Source: Syntrophomonadaceae bacterium (GTDB taxonomy: Bacteria; Bacillota; Ch66; Ch109). From it: 6,932 bases of DNA. Position 1 is the stretch's first letter, and the number at the start of each line of letters is the position of its first letter. The stretch covers positions 1-6,932 of the forward strand of contig JAAZDI010000214.1 of assembly GCA_012512295.1 (NCBI GenBank), given 5' to 3'. The notes beneath the pieces are model-generated. The model ran no database searches. It had not been told where the DNA came from and saw only the letters and a program-made list of their open reading frames with translations. This document shows, piece after piece, positions 1 to 5,376 of this stretch. A program made the position numbers and the translations under genes.

Positions 1-1
1 C

Positions 2-73
2 ACCCAGATCTATACCCACCTGACAAAAAGTCGTTTAAAGCAAGTTTATGATAGCACGCATCCTCGGGCCTGA
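2..73 (+). CDS. xerD: Tyrosine recombinase XerD, C-terminal end only (5' truncated by window)
   Basis: Only the last 23 codons are present; they read TQIYTHLTKSRLKQVYDST followed by HPRA and a TGA stop. The piece matches the XerD C-terminus: the motif T-x-IYTH carries the nucleophilic tyrosine (codon 11-13) that forms the 3'-phosphotyrosyl intermediate at dif sites, and the HPRA ending is shared with E. coli XerD. XerD works with XerC and FtsK in chromosome dimer resolution at the septum. Its place just before deoB matches the B. subtilis order ripX(xerD)-drm, which supports XerD over another tyrosine recombinase. No strong terminator is visible between this stop and deoB, only a weak 5-bp hairpin at 162-176. 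The main uncertainty is that the catalytic domain lies outside the window. Confidence 0.9.
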   Translation, partial: TQIYTHLTKSRLKQVYDSTHPRA

Positions 74-232
74 AGTTATATTCAATAGCAGATATATTCA
101 AGAACAGAGAAGTTTGAACGAGCCGGTCGTCTTATATCCGCGTTTTATCACACTTATCAAGTTACAGCGTTTGTAAGTTATTCTTCGTCTTCGTTTAACC
201 TTATACGTATCTCAATTAAGGAAGTGAAACTA

Positions 233-1420
233 TTGATACAACGAGTTATCCTAATTGTTTTGGATGGACTGGGGATTGGCGCTTTGCCGGATGCGGACCT
301 ATATGGAGATGTTGGGAGCAATACTCTTGGAAATTTAGCGAGGCAATATGGCAGATTATCTTTACCTAATCTGGAAAAGATGGGTTTGGGAAATATCGTC
401 CCCGTTCAGGGAGTAGGCCCGGTCCAGGCACCAACTGCTGCTTATGGGCGATTGGCCGAACAATCTCCGGGTAAAGATACAACTACCGGCCATTGGGAAT
501 TGGCTGGTATTATTCTTTCTGAACCATTTCCAGTTTTTCCTAATGGATTTCCCGCAGATTTAATTCAGCAATTTGAGGAAAAAATCGGGCGAAAAACTCT
601 TGGCATTGTGGTGGCCTCCGGCACAGAAATTATCAAACAACTGGGTCCGCTGCACCAAAAAACTGGCTATCCGATTGTTTATACCTCAGCGGACAGTGTT
701 TTTCAGATTGCGGCTCATGAGCAAGTTATCCCGGTACCGGAATTATACCGAATGTGCGAAATCGCTCGGGACATGTTGAGTGGGCCTTATGGTGTCGGCC
801 GGGTGATCGCTCGACCCTTTGAGGGAGAACCGGGTAATTATCAGCGGACCGCCCGGCGTCATGACTATTCGATTAAGCCAATTGGTCCAACGGTTCTTGA
901 TCAAATTAAGAATGCCGGGCAGCAGGTCATTGGGGTGGGTAAAATTTATGATATTTTTGCTGGCCAAGGAATCACCCAAACCTTCCCGACTGGGAGTAAC
1001 CTCGAAGGGATTAATCGAATCCTGAGTTTACAAGAGAATGGTGAATGGCGGGGACTTTTATGGGCTAATCTGGTTGATTTTGATATGCTCTGGGGACATC
1101 GAAATGACGTTGATGGGTATGCCCAAGGTTTAGCGGAGTTTGACCGGTTTTTACCTTCTATTATTCAGGCTCTGAAGGAAGAAGATGTTTTACTAATTAC
1201 GGCTGACCATGGATGTGATCCAACCACCGTCAGCACCGATCATTCTCGGGAATATGTCCCTTTGCTGATCTATGGAAAACAGATTCGAGCCGGTCAAAAC
1301 TTGGGTACCCGACCTACCTTCGCTGACGTGGGAGCCACAGTGGCCGAACTGCTTGGTCTGGAACCTTTGCCCACCGGCACTAGTCTGGCGAAAATAATAA
1401 TAAACGCTAGGGTCAGTTAA
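233..1420 (+). CDS. deoB: Phosphopentomutase DeoB
   Basis: Cytosolic Mn-dependent enzyme that interconverts (deoxy)ribose 1-phosphate and 5-phosphate, linking nucleoside phosphorolysis to central metabolism. It belongs to the alkaline phosphatase superfamily. With the start chosen here it has 395 residues, the usual length (about 394 in Bacillus). Visible active-site residues, each two below B. cereus numbering: D11 in VLDGLGIG, the phosphorylated T83 in GKDTTTGHWE, D284 and H289 in DFDMLWGHR, D325-H326 in ADHGCDP, and H337 in TDHSRE. Start choice: a TTG at 233 follows AAGGAAGTG (218-226, one mismatch to AAGGAGGTG) by 6 nt. The upstream in-frame GTG at 224 lies inside that Shine-Dalgarno and would give only three extra residues. 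The next gene, pdp, supplies its substrate. No convincing sigma-A promoter was found in 74-232. Confidence 0.96.
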   Translation: MIQRVILIVLDGLGIGALPDADLYGDVGSNTLGNLARQYGRLSLPNLEKMGLGNIVPVQGVGPVQAPTAAYGRLAEQSPGKDTTTGHWELAGIILSEPFPVFPNGFPADLIQQFEEKIGRKTLGIVVASGTEIIKQLGPLHQKTGYPIVYTSADSVFQIAAHEQVIPVPELYRMCEIARDMLSGPYGVGRVIARPFEGEPGNYQRTARRHDYSIKPIGPTVLDQIKNAGQQVIGVGKIYDIFAGQGITQTFPTGSNLEGINRILSLQENGEWRGLLWANLVDFDMLWGHRNDVDGYAQGLAEFDRFLPSIIQALKEEDVLLITADHGCDPTTVSTDHSREYVPLLIYGKQIRAGQNLGTRPTFADVGATVAELLGLEPLPTGTSLAKIIINARVS

Positions 1421-1501
1421 TTTACTGCCTGTTAGTCATGGGAATCTGCGGTGTGCGGTGTTAGAGAAGAATGAGAACTCTATTAGGGGGCAAAACGGGA
1501 A

Positions 1502-2830
1502 ATGCGCGTCTATGATATCATTAGTCGAAAAAAAGAAGGAAAGGCACTAACATTGCCAGAACTGGAATTTTTAATAAATGGCTATGTCCAGAATCGCGTG
1601 CCCGATTATCAAATTGCGGCTTGGGCAATGGCCGTATATTTCCAGGGAATGACCGTTGAAGAAACAGTCAATCTCACTCGGACAATGGTGGCTTCTGGAG
1701 AGACGATTGATCTGTCTTCGATTCCGGGAGTTAAGCTGGACAAGCACAGTACCGGAGGGGTTGGGGATACAACAACCCTGGTGTTGGCTCCCCTGATTGC
1801 CGCGGCTGGCGGACGGATGGCTAAAATGTCTGGTCGAGGGCTGGGGCATACTGGCGGGACCTTGGATAAATTTGAGGCCATCCCTGGTTTTCAGGTAGAA
1901 TTGACGCAACATGAGTTTATAGAGATTGTGGGACGGGTCGGTGCCGCCGTGGTCGGACAGACTGGAAATCTGGTGCCGGCTGATAAAAAACTATATGCGC
2001 TGCGGGATGTTACGGCGACAGTGGATAGTATCCCGTTAATCGCTAGTAGTGTAATGAGTAAAAAAATTGCGGCCGGGGCCGAGGCCATCGTTTTGGATGT
2101 TAAGGCTGGCCATGGAGCGTTAGTTAAAGATATTGATGAAGCATTTGTTCTGGCCCGGACCCTGGTGGAAATCGGGGATCAGATGAATCGTGAGACGGTA
2201 GCCATTGTCACGGGTATGGATCAACCGCTTGGCTTCGCGGTCGGTAATGCCCTGGAAGTTATCGAAGCAGTTGAAACCCTGCAAGGCAATGGGCCATCTG
2301 ATCTGCGGGAAATTTGCCTGGTCTTAGGAGCCCACCTGTTGGTTATCGGTAAGGTTGTCCAAACCTTGAACGAGGGAAGAGCCCGGTGCGAAGAAGTCTT
2401 GCGTTCCGGGAGGGCTTTAAGCAAACTCGAAGAGATGGTTAAAGCCCAGAAGGGAGATCCAGCTTCTCTGCGAGATTGGAGTCGTCTTCCTCAGGCGCAA
2501 ACGACTGTGGAAATATCTAGCACTATGACCGGATTTGTCCACCGGATTCTGGCTGAAGAGATAGGGATAGCCGCCACCTTACTTGGAGCCGGACGTGAAA
2601 CCAAAGAATCTCGGATTGATCCGGCTGTCGGGATTGTTCTAAAAAAGAAGATCGGCGACCCGGTAGAGGCTGGCGAACCATTAGCCCTGCTGCATGTCAA
2701 CGATTCTACCCGGCTGGAAAATGTAAGCCAGAAAGTTAAGAACGCTTTTCAAATAAGCGAGGAACAAGTGACAGCCCCACCCCTGATTTACGGAATAGTC
2801 ACTAGTAAAGGTGAAGAACGATATCATTAA
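1502..2830 (+). CDS. pdp: Pyrimidine-nucleoside phosphorylase (PyNP)
   Basis: Phosphorolyses uridine and (deoxy)thymidine to the free base and (deoxy)ribose 1-phosphate, which DeoB then isomerises. It has 442 residues with the family's alpha, alpha/beta and C-terminal domains. The signature SGRGLGHTGGTLDKFE is at 110-125. Phosphate-binding KHSTGG is at 81-86. The base-binding residues H82, R168, S183 and K187 and the potassium ligands G88, T90, L243, A246 and E255 fall on the same numbers as in Geobacillus PyNP. K108 sits where E. coli thymidine phosphorylase has Met, favouring the broad-specificity PyNP (pdp) over strict DeoA. The ATG follows AGGGGG (1485-1490) by 11 nt, a little long. One oddity: residues 200-209 read VKAGHGALVK where relatives have V-K-x-G-x-G-A-F-M. 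The 81-nt gap after deoB contains no terminator, so the two genes are probably co-transcribed. Confidence 0.95.
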   Translation: MRVYDIISRKKEGKALTLPELEFLINGYVQNRVPDYQIAAWAMAVYFQGMTVEETVNLTRTMVASGETIDLSSIPGVKLDKHSTGGVGDTTTLVLAPLIAAAGGRMAKMSGRGLGHTGGTLDKFEAIPGFQVELTQHEFIEIVGRVGAAVVGQTGNLVPADKKLYALRDVTATVDSIPLIASSVMSKKIAAGAEAIVLDVKAGHGALVKDIDEAFVLARTLVEIGDQMNRETVAIVTGMDQPLGFAVGNALEVIEAVETLQGNGPSDLREICLVLGAHLLVIGKVVQTLNEGRARCEEVLRSGRALSKLEEMVKAQKGDPASLRDWSRLPQAQTTVEISSTMTGFVHRILAEEIGIAATLLGAGRETKESRIDPAVGIVLKKKIGDPVEAGEPLALLHVNDSTRLENVSQKVKNAFQISEEQVTAPPLIYGIVTSKGEERYH

Positions 2831-2839
2831 ACGGTCCGG

Positions 2840-2869
2840 GTATAGATAATAAGGAATTATGCCAAAATA
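2840..2869 (+). promoter_or_regulatory. Sigma-F/sigma-G-type forespore promoter of dacF
   Basis: GTATA (2840-2844) matches the GYATA -35 element. After 15 nt, TGCCAAAATA (2860-2869) matches the sigma-F -10 consensus GGnnAnAnTR except for the first G. Read as sigma-G, CAAAATA at 2863-2869 differs from CATnnTA at one base, with 18-nt spacing. A start near 2876 would leave a short leader containing the dacF Shine-Dalgarno (2883-2890). In B. subtilis dacF is transcribed by sigma-F (and sigma-G), with some read-through into spoIIA, which supports the call. Judged by eye. Confidence 0.55.
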
Positions 2870-2896
2870 AGGCCAGAACTGAAAGGAGGAAAAAGT

Positions 2897-4072
2897 ATGA
2901 TCCACCGGAAAGCTAATAAGATGCTTATCACGATTACCTGGTTGGTGGCTGCAGTTCTGGCTTTTAGTTTATGGACCCCGCCGATTATGGCTGCTGAGGT
3001 GCCTCTAGAGGCTGATTCGGCCATTCTGATAGAGGCTAGGACCGGACAGGTTTTGTACGATAAGAACAGCCATCAGGCTCAAGCACCGGCCAGTGTGACT
3101 AAATTAATGACCCTGGTAGTCGCTTTTGAGGCCATTGAAAACGGCAAGGGGAAGTTATCTGATAAGGTCGTAGCCAGTGAGAATGCCTGGCGACTGGGCG
3201 GGTCGCAGATTTATTTGGAACCGGGCGAGGAAATGACCCTTGAAGAGCTCTTGATTGCCATAGCCGTCGGTTCTGCCAATGATGCCTGTGTCGCAGTAGC
3301 GGAGCATCTTTACGGGACACACGAGGAGTTTGTTGAGGCGATGAACCAGAAGGCCCGGGAATTAGGTTTGAAAAACACTCATTTTGTGAACAGCTATGGT
3401 CTGCCGGCAGAAGGGCATTATTCCTCTCCGTACGACATGGCTCAGATCAGCCGATATGCGTTACGCTTCCCGAAGTTATTGGAGATGACCTCTATTAAAG
3501 AGTATGATCTGCGGGGGGGAGAGTTTCATTTATATAATACAAACAAGTTATTATGGTGGTATAAAGGAGCCGATGGGTTTAAAACCGGTTGGACCAATGA
3601 AGCTCGTTACTGTCTGGCCTCTACGGCGGAGAGAGATGGGTTGCGGTTGATCGCGGTGGTTTTTGGTTCGCCACAGCGGCACGGAAATTTTCGAGACTGT
3701 ATGAAGTTATTAAATTATGGGTTTGCGCAATATGCCTTTAAAACTGTAGCTGAGGCTGGCCAGACTTGTGGAGTAGTCAATGTCGATAAAGGAGCAGCCG
3801 AAACAGTGGAGGTTGTTGTCAGTGAGCCGGCTGGGGCACTGATTACCAAAGGACAGGATAAAGGAATAACTTCACGGGTAGAGCTCCCAGAATCAGTAAC
3901 CGCACCGATTAGCCAGGGTCAAAAACTGGGAGAATTGGTTATTTGCCAGGGAGAAGAGGAGCTATCACGATTTGATTTGCTCGCAAAACAGGATGTCGCC
4001 AAAGGTTCCTTGAGCAGTCAGATCGGTAAAATTTTTAAAGATATCATTCAGCTTGACGAACAGGTGTTGTAA
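2897..4072 (+). CDS. dacF: D-alanyl-D-alanine carboxypeptidase DacF (class C penicillin-binding protein)
   Basis: Low-molecular-weight PBP that removes the terminal D-Ala from peptidoglycan pentapeptides. In spore formers DacF helps set cross-linking of the spore cortex. It has 391 residues, close to the 389 of B. subtilis. The N-terminus is a signal peptide: basic MIHRKANK, hydrophobic 9-30, likely cleavage after A32 or A33. The catalytic domain carries all three serine-transpeptidase motifs: SVTK (S66, K69), SAN (126-128) and KTG (229-231). HYSSPYD (174-180) is also typical of the family. Residues from about 290 form the PBP5-type C-terminal beta domain, and the last 25 or so look like the amphipathic membrane anchor. 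The ATG follows a near-perfect AAGGAGGA (2883-2890) by 6 nt. The putative forespore promoter 30-55 nt upstream and the spoIIA genes downstream separate it from vegetative DacA. The 66-nt gap after pdp contains no terminator, so read-through from pdp is possible. Confidence 0.94.
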   Translation: MIHRKANKMLITITWLVAAVLAFSLWTPPIMAAEVPLEADSAILIEARTGQVLYDKNSHQAQAPASVTKLMTLVVAFEAIENGKGKLSDKVVASENAWRLGGSQIYLEPGEEMTLEELLIAIAVGSANDACVAVAEHLYGTHEEFVEAMNQKARELGLKNTHFVNSYGLPAEGHYSSPYDMAQISRYALRFPKLLEMTSIKEYDLRGGEFHLYNTNKLLWWYKGADGFKTGWTNEARYCLASTAERDGLRLIAVVFGSPQRHGNFRDCMKLLNYGFAQYAFKTVAEAGQTCGVVNVDKGAAETVEVVVSEPAGALITKGQDKGITSRVELPESVTAPISQGQKLGELVICQGEEELSRFDLLAKQDVAKGSLSSQIGKIFKDIIQLDEQVL

Positions 4073-4141
4073 AAAACCTAATTTCTGGACAATAGAATAA
4101 TAAATAAAGGATAAGTTTCAAGCTGAAATATCCGATGACTA

Positions 4142-4186
4142 AACAGGAAAACTTTTGTCTTCGACTTGGGCAAATGTTTTCCTGTT
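4142..4186 (+). terminator. Strong hairpin after dacF, possible partial terminator
   Basis: AACAGGAAAAC (4142-4152) is a perfect 11-bp inverted repeat of GTTTTCCTGTT (4176-4186). After one T-T mismatch the stem continues with TTTG/CAAA (4154-4157 with 4171-4174) and three more pairs that include G-T wobbles. It starts 70 nt after the dacF stop. What follows is AATTAATTATTT rather than a run of T, so termination would be inefficient. That would allow read-through from dacF into spoIIA, as described in B. subtilis. It may instead act as an mRNA 3' stabiliser. Confidence 0.5.
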
Positions 4187-4318
4187 AATTAATTATTTAA
4201 GATAATAACCACATTCCTACATAGTTTGTGTAGTTTTCATCCGTGGTTGCGTCTGGTAGGCATGGGCGTTTAATAACAAAAATGTCTGAGAAAGCGACAA
4301 GAAAACCCATCTATTTTG

Positions 4319-4347
4319 GAAGGATTTGGCTTATGATTGGCGAATAC
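4319..4347 (+). promoter_or_regulatory. Sigma-H promoter of the spoIIA operon
   Basis: GAAGGATTT (4319-4327) fits the -35 consensus RnAGGAWWW. GGCGAATAC (4339-4347) fits the -10 RnnGAATWW apart from the last base. The spacer is 11 nt, as expected for sigma-H. The B. subtilis spoIIA operon is driven by sigma-H with Spo0A-P. A start near 4352-4355 gives a leader of about 40 nt before the spoIIAA GTG. Confidence 0.8.
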
Positions 4348-4395
4348 ATTGATCAATAAATATGTGGCTGACAATAAAAGTGGGGAGGCGGCGGG

Positions 4396-4746
4396 GTGAT
4401 TCTGGAATTTAACTCGGCCCGGGAGATCCTCCTGGTTAGGATCAAGGGAGAAATGGATATGGCAACCGCTGGACAAATCCGCCAATCCATTGACAATCGT
4501 CTGCAACAAGAAAAAATTCGTTACCTGCTATTAGATCTGTCGGGAGTGACGTTTATTGATAGTTCGGGAATTGGTGTGATTCTTGGGCGTTACCGTAATC
4601 TCAACCGTACCGGAGGAAAAGCAGCGATTATTAAACCCCAAGTTGTGGTAAAAAGAGTATTGGAAACGGCCGGGCTCCAAAAGTTAATTCCCATTTGCGA
4701 TAATGAGGGAGAATGTCTTAGGTTGCTTACTGGTGCCAATCATTAA
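4396..4746 (+). CDS. spoIIAA: Anti-sigma F factor antagonist SpoIIAA
   Basis: STAS-domain anti-anti-sigma factor. In its unphosphorylated form it binds the SpoIIAB-ADP/sigma-F complex and releases sigma-F in the forespore. SpoIIAB phosphorylates it and SpoIIE dephosphorylates it. It has 116 residues against 117 in B. subtilis. The phosphorylation motif FIDSSGIGVILGRY is at 53-66; S56 corresponds to B. subtilis Ser58. The conserved GEMD turn is at 18-21. The GTG start follows GGAGG (4384-4388) by 7 nt; no ATG offers a better choice. It is the first gene after the sigma-H promoter. Its stop codon overlaps a 12-nt tandem repeat and is followed by an unusual 170-nt gap before spoIIAB, although these two genes normally overlap or nearly abut. 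Confidence 0.96.
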   Translation: MILEFNSAREILLVRIKGEMDMATAGQIRQSIDNRLQQEKIRYLLLDLSGVTFIDSSGIGVILGRYRNLNRTGGKAAIIKPQVVVKRVLETAGLQKLIPICDNEGECLRLLTGANH

Positions 4747-4768
4747 AAGATTAAGAAAAAGATTAAGA
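4745..4768 (+). repeat. Perfect tandem duplication, 2 x 12 nt (AAAAGATTAAGA)
   Basis: Units 4745-4756 and 4757-4768 are identical and abut. The first unit starts inside the TAA stop of spoIIAA. It looks like a slippage duplication at the 5' border of the expanded spoIIAA-spoIIAB gap. No function can be assigned. Confidence 0.8.
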
Positions 4769-4772
4769 GAAG

Positions 4773-4803
4773 TGGGAGTGTTTTGATTAGATAAACTTTC
4801 CCA
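4773..4803 (+). promoter_or_regulatory. Hairpin in the spoIIAA-spoIIAB gap
   Basis: TGGGAG (4773-4778) pairs with TTCCCA (4798-4803), including one G-T wobble. After a T-T mismatch, GTTT (4780-4783) pairs with AAAC (4793-4796), leaving a 9-nt loop. No T-run follows, so it is not an intrinsic terminator. It may be part of a larger leader RNA with the element at 4836-4908. Confidence 0.45.
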
Positions 4804-4835
4804 GTACTATCTCCGATTAAATAGAAAGGGGTGGA

Positions 4836-4908
4836 GCCCTGGTGTTAGCGGTCTGGAAAGACCACTTCCTAAAATATAGGAGCTAACGGGTGAAAAACCA
4901 GCCAGGGT
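4836..4908 (+). promoter_or_regulatory. Putative structured cis-regulatory RNA upstream of spoIIAB
   Basis: About 73 nt that folds by eye into a closed multi-branch structure. P1 is CCCTGG (4837-4842) with CCAGGG (4902-4907), plus G-T pairs at both ends. P2 is GTTAGC (4844-4849) with GCTAAC (4882-4887). Inside P2 are P3, GGTCT (4850-4854) with AGACC (4859-4863) capped by the GNRA tetraloop GGAA, and P4, TCCTA (4867-4871) with TAGGA (4877-4881). After P2 comes a short P5, GGT (4889-4891) with ACC (4897-4899). The 3' arm of P1 overlaps the spoIIAB Shine-Dalgarno AGGGTGA (4904-4910), so the folded form should block SpoIIAB translation. I do not recognise a known riboswitch or ribozyme core in it. 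Whether it has a ligand, or works through translation or temperature, is unknown. Confidence 0.5.
4842..4886 (+). CDS. Possible 14-codon leader peptide upstream of spoIIAB
   Basis: The frame GTG...TAA encodes MLAVWKDHFLKYRS. A good SD-like stretch lies ahead of it: AAAGGGGTGGAG at 4825-4836, with GGAG (4833-4836) 5 nt from the GTG. It lies almost wholly inside the putative structured RNA, so a ribosome on it would melt P2-P4. A second tiny frame follows: GTG 4890 to TGA 4910, MKNQPG, with AGGAG at 4878-4882 seven nt upstream. The spoIIAB SD then overlaps the end of that frame. The chain of three ribosome sites could couple translation, but ORFs this short arise easily by chance. Confidence 0.25.
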   Translation: MLAVWKDHFLKYRS

Positions 4909-4916
4909 GAAAAGCA

Positions 4917-5366
4917 GTGACTTTACACAACCGCATGAAACTTGAGTTTCTTGGTCTGCCGGAGAACGTTTCTTTTTCTCGGGTGGTTGTGGCCACCTTT
5001 GCGTCTCAACTCGGTTTTACCCTGGATGATTTAGAGGAGATCAAGGTGGCAACCTCTGAAGCGGTATCCAACGCGATAATCCATGGTTACCAGAATCAAC
5101 CAGGCGGGGTGATCCGCCTTGAGTCATGTCTTGGGAATGACTGGTTGGAAATTAAGATTGAGGATGACGGGGTAGGGATTGCGAATATTGAGCAAGCGAT
5201 GCAGCCTGCCTATACGACCTGCAGTGAGAGAATGGGTTTAGGATTCTCTTTTATGCAATCATTTATGGATGAAGTGAAGGTGGAATCGGCAGTTAACCGT
5301 GGCACGCGCATTATCTTAAGAAAATTAGTTAAAGTTAATAACGCTCATTCAATGACAGAACACTAG
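4917..5366 (+). CDS. spoIIAB: Anti-sigma F factor and serine kinase SpoIIAB
   Basis: GHKL-family ATPase that binds sigma-F as a dimer in predivisional and mother cells and phosphorylates SpoIIAA on serine. It has 149 residues against 146 in B. subtilis. The N-box ESEAVSNAIIHGY-type segment is visible as E48 and N52 in SEAVSNAIIHGY (47-58). G1 is DDGVGI (83-88) and the G2 lid is MGLGF (106-110). SFSR (19-22) carries the arginine equivalent to B. subtilis R20, implicated in partner contacts. Start: GTG at 4917 follows AGGGTGA (4904-4910) by 6-7 nt. The in-frame ATG at 4935 has no Shine-Dalgarno, though it would also give a plausible N-terminus (MKLEFLGLP). The ribosome site lies in the 3' arm of a predicted RNA stem, and the gene is 170 nt from spoIIAA. 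The sigF start follows 10 nt after its stop, so translation of those two is probably coupled. Confidence 0.96.
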   Translation: MTLHNRMKLEFLGLPENVSFSRVVVATFASQLGFTLDDLEEIKVATSEAVSNAIIHGYQNQPGGVIRLESCLGNDWLEIKIEDDGVGIANIEQAMQPAYTTCSERMGLGFSFMQSFMDEVKVESAVNRGTRIILRKLVKVNNAHSMTEH

Positions 5367-5376
5367 GCGGGGGTGA

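Larger units (their letters stand above)
4073..4395 (+). other. 323-nt intergenic region between dacF and spoIIAA
   Basis: No credible ORF on either strand. In order it holds a strong hairpin (4142-4186), a nested imperfect hairpin (outer arms AACCAC 4207-4212 and GTGGTT 4243-4248; inner CTACA 4217-4221 and TGTAG 4229-4233), a sigma-H-type promoter (4319-4347), a perfect 10-bp palindrome ATTGATCAAT (4348-4357) at the expected transcription start, and the spoIIAA ribosome site GGGGAGG (4382-4388). Only weak 5/7 matches to Spo0A boxes lie just upstream of the promoter. Confidence 0.7.

Noticed and set aside
77..101. Direct repeat TATATTCAA (77-85 and 93-101) after xerD as an operator
   Set aside because: AT-rich, with no promoter nearby and 16-nt spacing; not enough to support a regulatory call.
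162..176. TTACA/TGTAA hairpin as an xerD terminator
   Set aside because: Only 5 weak A/T-rich pairs and no uninterrupted T-run directly after it.
1571..1912. Long antisense open frames inside pdp and other genes (for example 1571-1912 and 743-979 on the minus strand)
   Set aside because: They are shadows of strongly conserved genes on the + strand, with no ribosome sites and low-complexity, S/R/P-rich translations.
4160..4166. TTCGACT, 6/7 match to a Spo0A box (TTCGACA)
   Set aside because: It lies in the loop of the post-dacF hairpin, about 155 nt upstream of the sigma-H -35, farther than Spo0A sites at spoIIA in B. subtilis. A single 6/7 match is expected by chance.
4283..4299. TGTCTGA and AGCGACA as a pair of Spo0A boxes just upstream of the sigma-H promoter
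   Set aside because: Each matches only 5 of 7 bases and they are inverted rather than the usual head-to-tail arrangement; too weak to list as operators.
4836..4908. tRNA or tRNA-like cloverleaf in the spoIIAA-spoIIAB gap
   Set aside because: The length and a roughly 7-bp closing stem are suggestive, but two hairpins are nested inside a second stem, and there is no T-loop GTTCGA motif, anticodon arm or CCA end.
4836..4916. Self-cleaving ribozyme or known riboswitch (hammerhead, twister, c-di-GMP-I, SAM-I, preQ1, THF)
   Set aside because: None of the core conserved stretches I know for these classes could be found; the GNRA tetraloop alone is not diagnostic.
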